Positions 1 through 12,720 of a stretch of 64,000 bases of DNA are shown one piece after another. The stretch covers positions 102,791,311 through 102,855,310 of the forward strand of contig CM067082.1 in assembly GCA_034008185.1 (NCBI GenBank), in the 5' to 3' direction. Each line of letters starts with the position of its first letter. Position 1 is the first letter of the stretch. Below the pieces are notes generated by a model. The model ran no database searches. It had not been told where the DNA came from and saw only the letters and a list, made by a program, of their open reading frames with translations. The translations under genes and the position numbers were made by a program. The stretch comes from Gorsachius magnificus (Eukaryota; Chordata; Aves; Pelecaniformes; Ardeidae).

Positions 1-3000
1 AGTTAGTTTTATGCATTAACATGCTAAAGTCATGAAGGAAGTCTATGGTTGTTCCAGAAATGTTTTTCTCTTAGAGAAGAAGTCTCCAATGACATAAATC
101 AGAAAAAAAAAATAAATCTGAAATTACTTGAACTATATGCAATGAATACATTCTTTCTAAAAAATGTGGCAGTGTTCTGCAAGAAAAAGCCCAAAATCAA
201 ACCTTCTCTTCTTGCTCTAGATCAATTTAACTAAAATGAGTACTTATCAAATCACACTGCTTCGCCTACTGGCTTCTCTACTTAAGCTAATTTCACTATG
301 GAGAAAGAAAATCCTAATGCAATTTTTGAAGCTCCATGAATAGAGAATGTACATACACGCTTTTTAACACTTTCCATTGCCATACACCCATGACAATTTG
401 CCTGTAATTCAACTTGTTTAGGAATGACAGTACTTGTGCTAATGTGGCCTAATTAATAACAGCCAGAGTTAACGCTGCTTTTTTATTTCTATGAATTCTT
501 GCAAGGTTCTTTAAAGAACTGAGGAGAGGTTTGAATGGGGGGCTAGGAAAGGAGTAAAAAATGAAGCAGGCACATGGTTTTCATTTGGGGGGAGGGAGTC
601 TGTTACAAAATTTACTTGACTGCTGCAGGCAATATTGGAGGATTAAATGGAAACTGGCTGAACCTTAGCTTCCAGTTTATAAAGAGCATTCACTCTATAA
701 AGTTTCCTTATAGCACCTTTTTACATAATGAGCTTTAACTAAATTCTGTCAGCACAGAAAGTGCCTCATATGGTTTAAGATGTGTCTTACTCCAGGAATT
801 CAGAAGCTTTTCCTTTCAAAGGCAGAGAAGCAGCTGTAAAGGAGGGCTTGAGTCTTGAAGCCGTGGAAGATGTTGTACCTTTCCCACGTCTCATGCTTGC
901 AACTACAAACTTGAACAAATCTACGGCAGGATGTTGTTGCTGTCAGCTGCAATGATCTTGTACCTGATTATTCATATACCATTGTACATAACCATCAGTC
1001 CCTTCAGAAAGTGTGAATTTTCATGGTAGTACTGTAACTGGTAAGAAAAGTAGGAAGGACAAATATATAACTCAATGTCGTTTAATTTTCTTAATTTTCA
1101 ATTTGTTTTCTTTATTTCTGTTGTGGGCTCAGAACAATTTTATCTATAATGGTCCTTTCTGAGATCTACTTGACTCATTAAGGTGGCTGCCTCTTCTTTC
1201 CTTTGCTCTTTTTGACCTTCAAGACTTTCCAGCAGGCTTAATCTTGTGTAAGTACCACTGGATGTTATGATGAAAAGAACACAAGAATGTCCAGCATCAA
1301 TAGTTACAGTGTCATCCCCTCTGCCCTTTTTTGTTGTTGCTTTGAGCTAAATTCAGCTCCTAATTATTATAAACAACAATGATAAATGATATTTTGTACA
1401 AATGTGCCTAGAGAAATAATGGAGTATGTTGTTTCAGGTATTGTGGGGCTACAAAGCCTCTGTTGCCATTCTAAGTAGACATAAAAGCTTAAGAGACTCA
1501 ATCGTTCAAACACTTATAAGAAGGTAAGTAGCTTTCTCAGTGCACTATGTTCCTGGGGACACAAAGTAGTTACATTACTCACATATGCAGTTGGAACTGA
1601 GCTTGTACTTTCAGAGCATAAATGTTAAAATCCTTAAGAGATTTTAAATCTTATCTTAAATCTTTAAATTCTATTTTTTCTAATCAGGAATTGTGGAGAT
1701 TTTGAAGTCTTCTAGAAGTAAAGGAGTGTTTTTAACAATGTTATCCTTCTGCAAATAGTTCCTTTTTCAAACCAAAGTTCAAGCCAAAAGAATAACAAGA
1801 ATGAATTCTGGGGTCAATTGGAAACTAAGTACTGATATTCATGTTCTGATAAAGTATAAATGAACTTGGTCTCAAAATGTTACCGGATGTAGAATTAGAA
1901 ATAGAATTACTGAACAGTTCAGGCTGAAAAATACCATCATCTGGCAAACCAACTAGTAATTTGAACTAGTAATTTCAAAGGACTCTCCTTGTAAGTACTA
2001 CTCAAATGAAAACACTGAAATACTTTACAGAGATTAGGTACTTAATGTCATTTGACTAACAAATCTATGAACATCTTTACAAAAGTAAGGAAAGTCTATA
2101 ATAAGGTAAAATATAGACAAAAGTATAATGCTAAATTTGATTTGTATTTAATCAACAGAGAAGTCAGAAATGCAGCAGAAATTGAAACTCTATTTGGGCA
2201 AAGGGGTTGCAACAATACAAACAGGTAATAGTGAAATGGAATCAGCCAAAGAACGTTATAATGACACATGTATTCTTTCATTTGTTTGTAATTTTGCAGC
2301 CAGAATTATCTCCTTCAACTCCATCACAAAATTAACAAAGTTTCTGGCATACTAACTCAGCAAAGGGGGAAAGAATCAATTTTACAAGTGTAATATAAAG
2401 TGTGATATTTATACTGTTTTCCGGTAGTAATCAGCACTGTCTGATGTGCAAGTAATGTGTTGAATGCCAAAGACACTCATGTCTGGCTAGCAGTTGTTGG
2501 CTGATTTTGCTGAAAGCTGTGTGTCAGAACAGGAATCTGTTTGCGGTAAAATGGTTCGTGCAGGAAGGTAGGCAGCCTGCTTCAACATACTGCACTAATG
2601 ATGCCTCTTCACAGCAACCACATTTTCCATTTTGGACCCCTGCTCTAAGAAGTCCTAAAATCTCCACTGAGGGAACAGAGGGGGAAGAGGGTACATCCCC
2701 TCCTCAAAGTCTCAGTTCCCAAATTTATAAATTAACTGAAATGAAAACAAGATGAAAATCACTCTCTCAGCTAAATTAATAATTGTTTATTTTAAGCAAA
2801 CTAATAACTGTACTTTGTCTTTCTTGCCCAGAGGTTTCAACATTCCTTGCATTCAATAAACAAGCCTAAGATAATGTATGTATTACCTTTTCCAAATATT
2901 TCTACTGGGTTTTGAAGGGATAGTGAAATGAAGGGATAGGAAAGAGAAGAATGAGTTGCCATGTGTGCTACTTTACAGAAATCCTGGGAGAGGGCTATGG

Positions 3001-3302
3001 CAGTAGCTGAATCACAGCTGCCTCTCAGCAGCCATTTAACCGGAGTGGTGGGTCAGCATGCAGCATGGAAAAACATAGCAAAGATGAACCCAGCCTCTTC
3101 CCAGCTCAACTCCACCTACTGAACATGAAAGAGGAGAAGTACCAGTCACAAACCCACTAATCCCCTTCTCTTCCCCTTTCCTCTGATGACCAACCTAGAA
3201 CAGTGATGAAGGGAACACTAATATAATCATCCTGGTAGGGGAGCTGCTTTATACCCTGCAAGAATGCCCCTGGAGCGTATTGCAATCCAGCCCTCAACTC
3301 CA
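1..3302. other. Gene-free AT-rich unique sequence
   Basis: No exon, RNA gene or recognised transposon is visible. Open frames here are 60-82 codons, lie on both strands and resemble no protein family I know. A 13-bp tandem duplication at 1951-1976 is listed separately. The stretch at 2560-2720 is somewhat richer in G and C but has no motif I recognise. The block is interpreted as intergenic or intronic. Confidence 0.6.
1951..1976. repeat. 13-bp tandem duplication
   Basis: AACTAGTAATTTG at 1951-1963 is followed directly by AACTAGTAATTTC at 1964-1976, with one mismatch in the last base. This is a typical replication-slippage duplication. Confidence 0.85.
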
Positions 3303-3396
3303 CGCCAGAGGCCACACAGGAACTGTATGGCACAGGCTGGGAATGACCCCAGGTTTCCCGGTACAGAGACCTAACTCTTGATTGTAAGACTATCCT
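3303..3396 (-). mobile_element. MIR-type SINE fragment (minus strand)
   Basis: The plus strand reads GGCCACACAGGAACTGTATG at 3311-3330, then GGCACAGGCTGGGAATGACC, then CCCAGG and a run ending GACTATCC. This is the order of blocks in the complement of the tRNA-derived head of MIR and related CORE-SINEs: a block like TCACACAG, a block like TGGCAGAGC, a block like GGGAAT..AACCCAGG, and then the decayed tRNA A-box region. Only the head region is clear. The neighbouring core beyond 3303 is too decayed to place. MIRs were mobilised by L2-type LINEs in early amniotes, so a copy in this genome would be very old. The match is from memory of the consensus, so the family assignment is probable and not certain. 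Confidence 0.62.
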
Positions 3397-6300
3397 TTCT
3401 TCTTCCTTAATCCTTTATTTTATTTTCAGTAACGTGTTAGATTCTAATCTGCTTCATAACCCCATTAGTGCTGCATGCCAGTCCCTTGCCCATCTGCAGC
3501 AGACCGCCCTGCAGTCCTGAAACCACTTCAGATGGCACTTTTTCAAGCCACGCTAATCAAAATGAAATATCTCTCAATTAATTATCCCTCTACAACCTGC
3601 ATTCCAATCCCACTCCATAATTGACAATTACTTGCCCATTCTTCCTCACAAAGCCTGGAGTAAATTGGATAATTTTAGCATTTGTTTTATTTTGACTGTT
3701 CCTAAATTTAACGTGGGAAACTCTTTGCACCCACTCCCCCTTCCTGTTTTGGTAAAACAAGTTAGTTAGAACCCATATCTTCACAATTAAGTTTTCAACA
3801 ACACATCAGGAAGGTCATTGCTTCAGCTGCTTATTGATCTCACTATTACAAAAAGCATGCAGTTATGGCTATGTCTGGCCCTTTATCATACTTTTTCTCA
3901 TGATTTTAAAATGTACTAAACAGCATATTCAAAATCTCATACTTAATACAAAAATTATATATTAATACCTCCTCTCCAATTTATTCCAGACCAACATGTT
4001 GCAAAGTATTTCCCAGTTCATATTAAACACACATGAGAACATTTGCACTTATGATTATGAATCAGCTCTTGACCTTCTAAACTTGTATTGCTCCCTGATG
4101 AACACTCTGTTTCTAATTCCCCAGAAGGCCATGACCTGCTGTGTATCCAAGGTCAATTAAAATGAAGTCCTTAAAGCTTTTTCATATGAATTCTAACATG
4201 TTTTCTAAGAATTATAGGCTCAAATTTAACCCTCTGCTGTATAAGATTTTTCCAATATGAGTTTCTGGTTATTCCGAGCAGCTGAGTGTACTGCATTTTC
4301 TATCATTCATTCCCTACACAAAACAGCCCTTCTGGCTTATCGCCTTCCCCTTCATCACTCTCTCTTGGAATCACAAGAATGAGAACCGTTAGAAATCTGG
4401 TCAGCCATCAAGGCCATTTGCTTACTTAGGCCCGTCTGTTTCTTCCAGAGCTGTTCATGCTCAAGTTTTCCCAGTTTCATTTCAGTCTCCTATGGTTTCG
4501 TTCACAGGGTAATTGGTGATATTCAACAGCTCTTGTCTTGGTATTCAATTTACATTTTCCCTTCCAAAACCTACTGTCATGACCCACAGCTTGACCATCT
4601 CGCATTTCATTTACTTCTGCCCAATGAGTGTAATGTCCCTGTTCACACAACCCAAGATGACAAATAATGCAGGAGAAATCAAGGCAAAGAAAAGATAAAT
4701 AAGACAAATTATGGAAACCAAAAGACAAATAAGGCACTAGAAAGCCGCTAGCTGGGTGACTTCAGATGATATCAAGGGAAGAGGAAAAAAAAACCCAACC
4801 CACAACCAGAATTCAGAATTCAGACCAGAATCAGCAAACACAGCCAAGAGGGCACTGCCAGAACTGACGTACATGGCCCATCTGGGAAATGCAGAGGTGA
4901 TTAGAAGAGAAACTAGAGGGCGGTGGGAATGGGCTGTGAGTCCTGAAAAGAGGCATCTGGAGCTGAGGGATGCAGAGAGAGGGTATGTAAGGTAGAGCTA
5001 GCAGAAAGCGCAGTGAAGAGGCAATAGCTTGGACGATTCCTGTCAAATAGCAGGACAGTGGCATGATAATAAAATCTGCGCTGAGCACACACATCAGCCA
5101 GGTGAAGATCAACTGGAAATGCTATCGACCCATTTGACAAACTAGAGGACTGGAACAAAAGAGATTTCTATTATCCTAGTGAGATTCAAAGGCAGAAACA
5201 CTGCCTCAGATTATAACATGCTCTTAGAATAACAACGAAGAACACGGAACTGTAATTATTACATGCAGCAGGATTTGGAAAGAGGGAAAATATCTTTTAT
5301 TAGCTTGACTGATACAGCCAGAAAAAGCAGAAAAACTTGCAAGCATGCAAGGCCTTTTTCCAGACTTTATTGTAATTGTTAGATCTTTTAATTGGTTTAT
5401 GAATATTTTAGTACAATGTTCTTTCCAGTTCTACATCTATTATTTAAAAGAAGGCTCCTAGCTTGACAAAAGTGTTGATTCATCCTCTTTGTAGATTTTG
5501 GTTCACATTGTGGCATCACAGAAGCTGACCAGAAAGCGCCAAAGATTTCAATGAGGTTAAAACTTAACCCACTGGCCTGACATATTTTTAAACTGAGTTT
5601 TCTATTTGTATATGGATTTTTCGACTCACTTGGAGATTTTCAAAAAACATCTTTTATCCTGGGCTAACTAATCGTCCAGAAAAGCAGCCAGAACAGCTTT
5701 TCACAAAGTGAAATCAAGAGAATAAAGAAGATGAACAGGGACACTCTATATTTATCAGTGTATTTAATACTGTATTTACTTATAGTGCACTTAAGTACCA
5801 GGGATTTAATAAGCTAGTTCTTTAATAAGCTAGTACCTTAACTACTAGGATTTATGAGCTTTTTTAATCTGTAAATTAATAACATGGGAGTAAAGAGAGT
5901 CTTATTGTGCTATCACATTGCAAGTTTGTTACAAGTCAGGCTGGCAATAACACTCCTGATATTCAGGAATGTCTGTACATACTCAGCTGGCATGCAGGTG
6001 TTCGGCTAATAAAACAGAAATAGAAATTTGACAGTTAGGCAGAAAGTTACCAGATGTTTCTAAGGAATAATTAGGAGAAGAAAGGAGAAAGATGCACTGA
6101 TATAGGTAAAAAGAAACACCTATCATCTTTGCTTGCCTGGTATTTTGAAAGTTTACATGGTAAGAAGTACGCCTTTTTATGTTTAAAAACAAACAAGACA
6201 CTCTATTTGCAGCATATTGTACACAATTTTAAGGAAAAGAACATAAGAGACCCTTATAAAACATATGAAAAAATAGCTGTAGAACTGCAGCACTATAAGG

Positions 6301-7867
6301 CAAGTCATTATAAAGATGGGCAGTTGAGATGGAGGGAAGTTAATGGTTCAGTTTGAAATGGGCTGAGTAATGAAGACTTCAGTTCAGCTTCAGATACTGA
6401 GCCATGGTAACCACAAGACCAGTAGTGATTAATTCAAGTTTTCTTGGTAAATTGGGAATAAAGTTTAATAAAACCCGGGGTTGAAATCTGATCTCATTTA
6501 TACTCACACAGCACTGGAATAACCCACCCAACGTTATCTCTGAACTTACCCTAGACTAGCAAAAACCTACAGCTCTGCGTTCCTAAGTCCCAAATCGGCT
6601 CCAAGTACAATTTGCAAGACCATGAACTTTTTATGCAGTAGCTTCACCAAGAAGATCCATGTAGTTTGTAACTATGGTCCCCCAAGCACTTCTGTTGTTC
6701 CAATAACCCTGCCTTTATCAGTCTCATCCAAGCTGCTGTCCAGCATGAGGTTGCTAGCAACTATAATGAAGTGGTGATGCTGTAGATTTCCTCATAGCTA
6801 AAGATTTTCCACTGCTAGGCAGGTGACTGCAATTTCCATCACATTAGGACAATTACTTTGAAGAATGGAAGGAACATTCAACCTCCCTCCTTTTCCTCTA
6901 CCCCTCCCAGCTTAGGTTGCACATCGCAATCCACAAACTTTCAGAGAATACTTTGCTTGTGATTCTCAACATAACCAGTACTACAGGAAATTGAACTGCA
7001 AGACAGAAAAGTATTTTTTAAAGGAAACTCTTTGAAAACCTAAGCCTGGGAAACAGATCATGGAAAATACTCTGAATAAGCTCTTGATTTTACCTTTTGA
7101 ACAGGGAGATGATACTATGGGTCCCTGTAAAATAGGTTTTCAGAAACAGTCCTTAAAGCATGTAAAAAAATAGGATTTCATTTAGTACAAGAAAAAGTTC
7201 AGAAACGGATTTTAATTTGTGCACACTGCAAAGCTCCAGAATACCACAGTGTTTTCATTCTTATGGAAAACTGAAAACATACAGAAGAATTCAATTTTAT
7301 ATTGTGAACTCCTTAAGCAAAAACTTGAAAGAGCAAATCCATAACTGAAAAATTTCCCTCACAAAGAAGAAAATGAAGTCGAACTGTGAAAGCACAGGAA
7401 TCCAAACGTGTGCTAGGCACACAAGTGTTCAGTCTATCAGCTATAACCATTGTCATAACTCCTTCTTTTCTAGTTGACTTTTTGAACCACATCAAGACTT
7501 CAAGAATTATAACACTGGCTATCCAAGAATGGTTAGAACAAATATGGTGTCATTCATCTGCTTTGTTTTCATATCCTGTTCTAAAGAAAAAGAATTGCAA
7601 CATCTTACATTAGTGTAAGGGGTATGTAATGGGCAACGCAGCATTGCAAATTATGAACATCACTGCACTTTAATACTGCAAGAGCATTTACAGCTGCTTG
7701 TCATTGCCTGACTCTACTTCTTTTATTTATACTATATTTTCTTTATAGGCTAAATGCAACACCTAAATTGCAAGAGCACAGTAACCTGGAAAAAGCTGTA
7801 ATAATATCTTCAGATTCAGTCTATGCCAATGATTTATCTGGAAGCCAACCTATAGCACAGTTAACTG
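3397..7867. other. Gene-free unique sequence
   Basis: No coding region or RNA gene is recognised. Both-strand frames of up to 93 codons at 4477-5158 overlap each other and look like chance. Apart from the 16-bp tandem duplication at 5805-5836, nothing repetitive was recognised. Confidence 0.55.
5805..5836. repeat. 16-bp tandem duplication
   Basis: TTTAATAAGCTAGTTC at 5805-5820 is followed without a gap by TTTAATAAGCTAGTAC at 5821-5836. There is one mismatch between the copies. Confidence 0.88.
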
Positions 7868-7920
7868 ACATCAGGTTATCACTGAGGTAGTGATAGAATC
7901 ACTCCTACCTCAGCTGATGT
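7868..7920. repeat. Imperfect inverted repeat able to form a 53-nt hairpin
   Basis: Three arm segments pair in order. ACATCAG (7868-7874) pairs with CTGATGT (7914-7920), CTGAGGTA (7882-7889) with TACCTCAG (7906-7913), and GTGAT (7890-7894) with ATCAC (7898-7902). The loop is AGA. One 7-nt bulge (7875-7881) lies on the left arm and one 3-nt bulge (7903-7905) on the right. That gives 20 perfect base pairs in 53 nt, which is unusual for unique AT-rich DNA. The left arm contains GAGGTAG, the heptamer of the let-7 seed, but the rest of let-7 is absent and the stem is shorter than a normal miRNA precursor. It may be a decayed palindromic transposon, a structured RNA element or chance. Confidence 0.75.
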
Positions 7921-8783
7921 GAGCACATATCTTCACACGTGCTAAGTTACTTGCAGAACAGTTTGCTCTTTATTTTGTATAAGTTTGGGAATTTACAGAA
8001 AATAAACAGAGGGGTTCTCCCACTTAACTGAACAGCAAACAGGAGCTGATAAGTTTAAGCTAAAATGTGGCGGTAATGCAAGGCTGAAGCGAATGAGCAC
8101 AAGGTGTCTACCCAATATTTGGTAAAAGTGATGGTCTCCAATTAACTACCAATGGGTGTTAATGAACTTCAGGAAAACAGGCCATACTAAGAAAATGGTA
8201 GAGTAAGCTATCACAGCAGATATGCTAGGTTCCTGGGTAAGTATGTTGTCCTTGAGATAGGCTTCATTCCCACTTGGAAGCAAGTCCCGCTGAAAAAGTT
8301 TCACTCATTCATTTGGCTTCTAAATCATATTGTATGTAAACAGGGCTCTTTTTTCAAGCACTGTATCTTAGACTCTAAATTACTTATTCTGAAGAATGAC
8401 TAAGTTCATGTGGCTTATAGGAAAATATTAACGGTCCCATTTTCTCTTGCTCTTTAATGTACAACTCCCTGGAATAATAACATTTAAAAATTGATCAAAC
8501 AGCTGGGAATACTGCTGGACATTAGCAGAAAATGTTACTTTCTGTAAGTTAACTGCAATGTTTGAGAGATTCTTTGCAAACTGGTTTATCTCAATGTTTT
8601 AGTAAAAGTAATTGGTGAACATGTATGCAGCTTACATTTTCAAACCTGACTTAGAGAGTTGAGATATCCAAAATGGGGTGCCATAAAGGGGTCTAATTTC
8701 CAGAAAACAGTTCCTTGGCATTTTCTTAGTCTTTTTAACTAGAGTAGCCTACAAATGAGACATTGATAATCATTATCCACCTC

Positions 8784-8799
8784 TTTTTTTTTTTTTTTT
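8784..8799. repeat. Poly-T run (16)
   Basis: An uninterrupted run of 16 T follows CTC. On the minus strand it is a poly-A run, but no recognisable retrocopy body lies beside it. Confidence 0.9.
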
Positions 8800-9108
8800 A
8801 AGTATTTTTTGGTTTATTAAGAGTGCGAATTCCTTTACTTTTATGACATAACTGAGCAGGATGAAATTATAGAGGAATACATATACATACATACTACACA
8901 CAGCATATAGTTCTGAAGTAACCAAGTTCAGCCATTTTAGAAGGGGAAAACTCTCCAAGTATTCCACGACCACATAACATGACAATCTTTAACACTATTC
9001 TCAGAACAGACAAGACTTCGTTTTCTAGATATTATTCAAAAATCCTCAACAGAAACTTAGTGCATCTTCCTACCAACCACTGAGCCAATCCTGCTTGACT
9101 TTAAAACT

Positions 9109-9128
9109 GTAACCTTATAAAGTTACAC
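9109..9128. repeat. 20-bp near-perfect palindrome
   Basis: TGTAACCTTATAAAGTTACA equals its own reverse complement except at one symmetric pair of positions. It sits between two copies of TTTAAAACTGT (ending at 9110 and 9140). Confidence 0.8.
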
Positions 9129-11439
9129 TTTTAAAACTGTGCAAAATTATGGATCCTGGAAGTCAACAGCAAAATCTTCAATGAAGCCAGGTTTTCACTT
9201 TCATGTTTTCTTAATACAGTTACATGCTGCGTTTCCAGAGGGTTGTACTTCTGATACATCTACTGAGACCTGCTTTTTAAACATACTTCACTCATTAATA
9301 GAGCAATTTGAAGAATATAAGATTACTACATCTTGGACTGAAATTCTCCTTCCTGTTTTATGTCTCGTGTTTGTGCTTGTGTAGTTAGCGAATGCTTGAG
9401 CTATTTAGGAGGTTTTACTGCTAAACAGAGCATATCAGCCCCTCTGACATTAGAAAGGAATAACATGTTTCTTCTTTATGTGGCAACTCTGTTTAATCCA
9501 TTATGAGTCTACTTTAAAAATGACTTGAATCCTGTTTTCCTGGAAAGTGATCAATCAGACCGTGTGACAGATTTTAAAACCAATGTTTGCCTACAGGCTG
9601 AAATGAAAGCAAAAGGCAGAACGGCTTTGCCTGCACCAAGAGAACTTTTAAAAGTTGTTTTGTTTTGTTTTTTATTAAGGTGGTAATGTTTGAACAATGG
9701 TTGGAGGACATTAATAGCATCTTTTTTACAATGGAACTCCCACAGCTGTGAAGATTAAAATCATGTGAAGTATATGTCAAACAGGGACTGCTACAATAAT
9801 GAACACTAAAGCTGAAGCCGGTTAAAATACAAATCCTCAAAACCGGGATCCTTTTTGAATGATGGAGGATATATGAAGTGGTATTTTGGTAAGTTAGAAA
9901 TTCTCGCTCCAACAGTAATCCATTCCTTGAAGCATGTATATGAGAAAGCAGAACAGAAAGAGTCCTACCAGCACATGCCAGAACAAGTCCTGTAGAAGAT
10001 TCAAACTCGTTTCATCAGAAAGCAATAAGAAATTTGTTATTGTGTTGAGGTGGATAATGTTTACTGAGCCTGTTCCCAGCTTTTACTTCTTATTCAAGCA
10101 AACTTCCACTGAAGGTGATTATAAAGGACATGTGAGAAAATAACTTAGGTACTGACCTCACACCTAACCTTTTGGAAAAATGATTCAGGATCCCTGACTC
10201 AGTGTAACAACAAAACATTACTTGAATGGCATCCCAATCTTATTCTTGGTCCTTCAGTTTTCAAATATGATGATAGCATTTAAAGTACAATTTTAATCTG
10301 TGATACGTCTTTTTCATATTATGATACAATAATATTTTATAATGCTGGGAAAAAATTAATATGGCTTTTCTATTTGTCCTTAAGTGGGTTATTCAATAGC
10401 ACAATAGTAGTAGCACAATAATATCATATTTCTGTCATCCTGACTAATTGTGCTATCAATTAGAAACATCTGTGGTCACAAAATACAAATAATGATATAT
10501 GCAAATTCCCTCGCCTTGAGTTGTCAACTCTTCATCTTGCCAAATCTTTTCTCCCTGGCACATGGGGTTGGTATAGCACAGTAGCAGTAGTGAAGATACT
10601 AGATAGTCATCAGCTGCCATGCTGGGGGTTACCAGATGTAAAGCACCACTAGTACAAGAAGCTGTAAGAAACCAACTTCTATCAGCTCTATTGAGTTTGA
10701 CATATGCAAGATGTGAGAGCAAGATTACAATACCAGTACAAAACTGGTCCCTTCAGTATAGCTTTCTGTGATTACAATGAAAATCCCAGTTGTCAACTGT
10801 TCCATTTATTAAACTGCTACTGAAAACCTGCTAGATTAATTTAGATTAAGGACTCACTGTCTGTCAGGGTTAAGTGAAACTCAGACTTAGAGTCAAACTT
10901 CCATACTTGTTGGTATTAGTATGTGTATAAGTCAAGCACAAAACTAAACTAAATGGCATGCTAAACACTACAGCAAATCTGCAAGTACTGTTGTCAGGAA
11001 TACAGGCTGAAGCAGAGGTCAGGCTTTCTTATCCCTGACAGTTGCAAAAAACAATCAGAACGTGCACTTTAGCTGCAAATATTATCAAATGTACTTCTTG
11101 AACAAAACTGAACATTCTGCTGTAAGAAGAGAATGCGTGAAGACAAAAGAGATTTCACTGACACTGAAAGAGATACAACTGCAGTAGAAGTACCAGCATT
11201 CATCAACTTAAATTCATCGTACACAGATATTACAGGACCAATGCAGAGTGCAAGAATAGGTTGCATAATTCTTTAACTCATGCTTCTTGATAGTAAAGTG
11301 AACAGTACAAACTCACATAAGCAGACAACTAGATATGTCAGCAGAAATACTGCATCTGAAAATGTAAATTAGTCCCCAATAGGCTGGAAAATACAAAGAG
11401 ATTGGTTATGTGGAGTATTGAACCTCTGTAATAAAAAGA

Positions 11440-12720
11440 ACCATTGCCGATGGACATAAGTGAACTGAGTGCTGGCAGAAGATGCCAAACTCCTGTTCCT
11501 GGAGATACACATTATCTGTTTATCTACAGAAAGGAAACCCACCCTGGATATATTGGTTCTAGCCAACTACCGCCCAGTATCAAATTTCCCACAAGCTAGT
11601 CCACAGAGAAGCTAATAAAAGGCCAAGGACATTCTCAACTAATGGAAATTAACCTTTTAGACACAGCATAGTCTGGAGTCAAGCCAGGACACACAACTGA
11701 CACCACCTAGGAGACTGAAGAATACTCTCCACCCATCAATGGGCAAAGGACAGACATCCGTTCCCATCACCTTGTACCTCTGCAGTGAGAGTAGTGCTCT
11801 AAAATTACTTGAGTCCTTCCTGGAGAGGTACGCCCCGTGAGTAGTGACAGGAAACTGTACCTCCACCACTGGACTCCTCAAACTCTGTGAGCAGTTGCAG
11901 AAGCCAAGAACCATGGAAATGACATTTATCCCAAATATCACATTGTTCACACACTTTTGTCTATCAGACCTATCCCTGCTTTATTTGGACTGATTGCTCC
12001 TTGGCTACTGATGATCGACACCTCTTTATTTAGCCAGCACCCAGCACAATCAAGGACTTTGCTGGCAGTCCTTTCCATAACCTAGTGAATACTCTTAGTG
12101 ACAACGGTATCTGTGGGGTTTCAAAAGTATCAATTCTCCCTCAGTTTATTTTCAGTAGTTACCTGGAACAACAAGCTGAAACAGTACTGAATCAAGTCCC
12201 GGCAATATGTAGACAGTACACAACTTTATTAGTCCCTCCCCATGCCAGTCATATAACCACTGCCAGAGCAGACTAGCACCTTCATGAGCAACAGCCAAGT
12301 ACACTGGAAGAAAGACAGAGAAAAAAAATTCAGGAGTCTGTAGCCACTTCTATGCATGCCAATGGTTAGTCAGTAAGTACTGGAACAGTACACTTTGTTT
12401 AAGCTGATTTCTGTTTTGACCAGAGTCACCAGCAATGTTTTGGCAGCCTGGATCAGGTAGAAGACCACCCCATAATTACTGACAATGCCAACGTCCTTTA
12501 ACTCCTCAGCTCAACTAACAGCAAGACAATAAATCCAGACATGGATATTTCAGAGACTCAGAAATCCCAACTGATGTGGACCATGGCATATCTCCTCAGA
12601 ATCACAGCTGTTACACTAGATACCCACTTAATTTCAAATCAAGTTCAGATCTCATTTTTTATATTCAAGGCATTTGATGGCCTGGGTTGCTTCAGTATTT
12701 TCTTTAGAAGAAAGTAATTC
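11440..12720 (+). mobile_element. Decayed L2/L3-type LINE (reverse-transcriptase relic)
   Basis: Blocks typical of the L2/L3 (CR1-superfamily) reverse transcriptase occur in the right order on the plus strand but in shifting frames. KPTLDILVLANYRPVSNF is at 11535-11588 (family motif like LANYRPVSNLP). SGVKPGHTTDT is at 11672-11704 (like SGFRPGHSTET). A decayed motif A region reads LATDDRHLF near 12001-12027 (like AFDTVDH). GVSKVSILPQFIFSSYL starts at 12115 (like GVPQGSVLSPLLFNIYL). QYVDSTQLY is at 12203-12229 (like QYADDTQLY; the second catalytic Asp reads Ser). After an apparent internal deletion, LLH*IPT*FQIKF at about 12610-12649 matches the LHWLPV..FRI.FK block, and FKAFDGLG is at 12664-12687. 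Stops and frameshifts are frequent, so no protein is made. Upstream endonuclease and 3' tail were not recognised. The ends are approximate. Confidence 0.88.

Larger units (their letters stand above)
7921..11439. other. Gene-free unique sequence
   Basis: It contains a 16-T run (8784-8799), a 20-bp near-palindrome (9109-9128) and minus-strand frames of 112 codons (9574-9912) and 88 codons (10456-10722). Neither frame resembles a known protein or has supporting signals. The 300-400 bases before 11439 could hold more of the LINE relic that follows, but no motif could be placed there. Confidence 0.5.

Noticed and set aside
7882..7890. A let-7 family miRNA gene
   Set aside because: Only the seed heptamer GAGGTAG matches. 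The rest of the mature sequence and the normal stem length are absent.
9574..9912. 112-codon minus-strand frame
   Set aside because: No recognisable family and no regulatory signals. Its Ser, Leu and Cys richness fits chance reading of AT-rich sequence.
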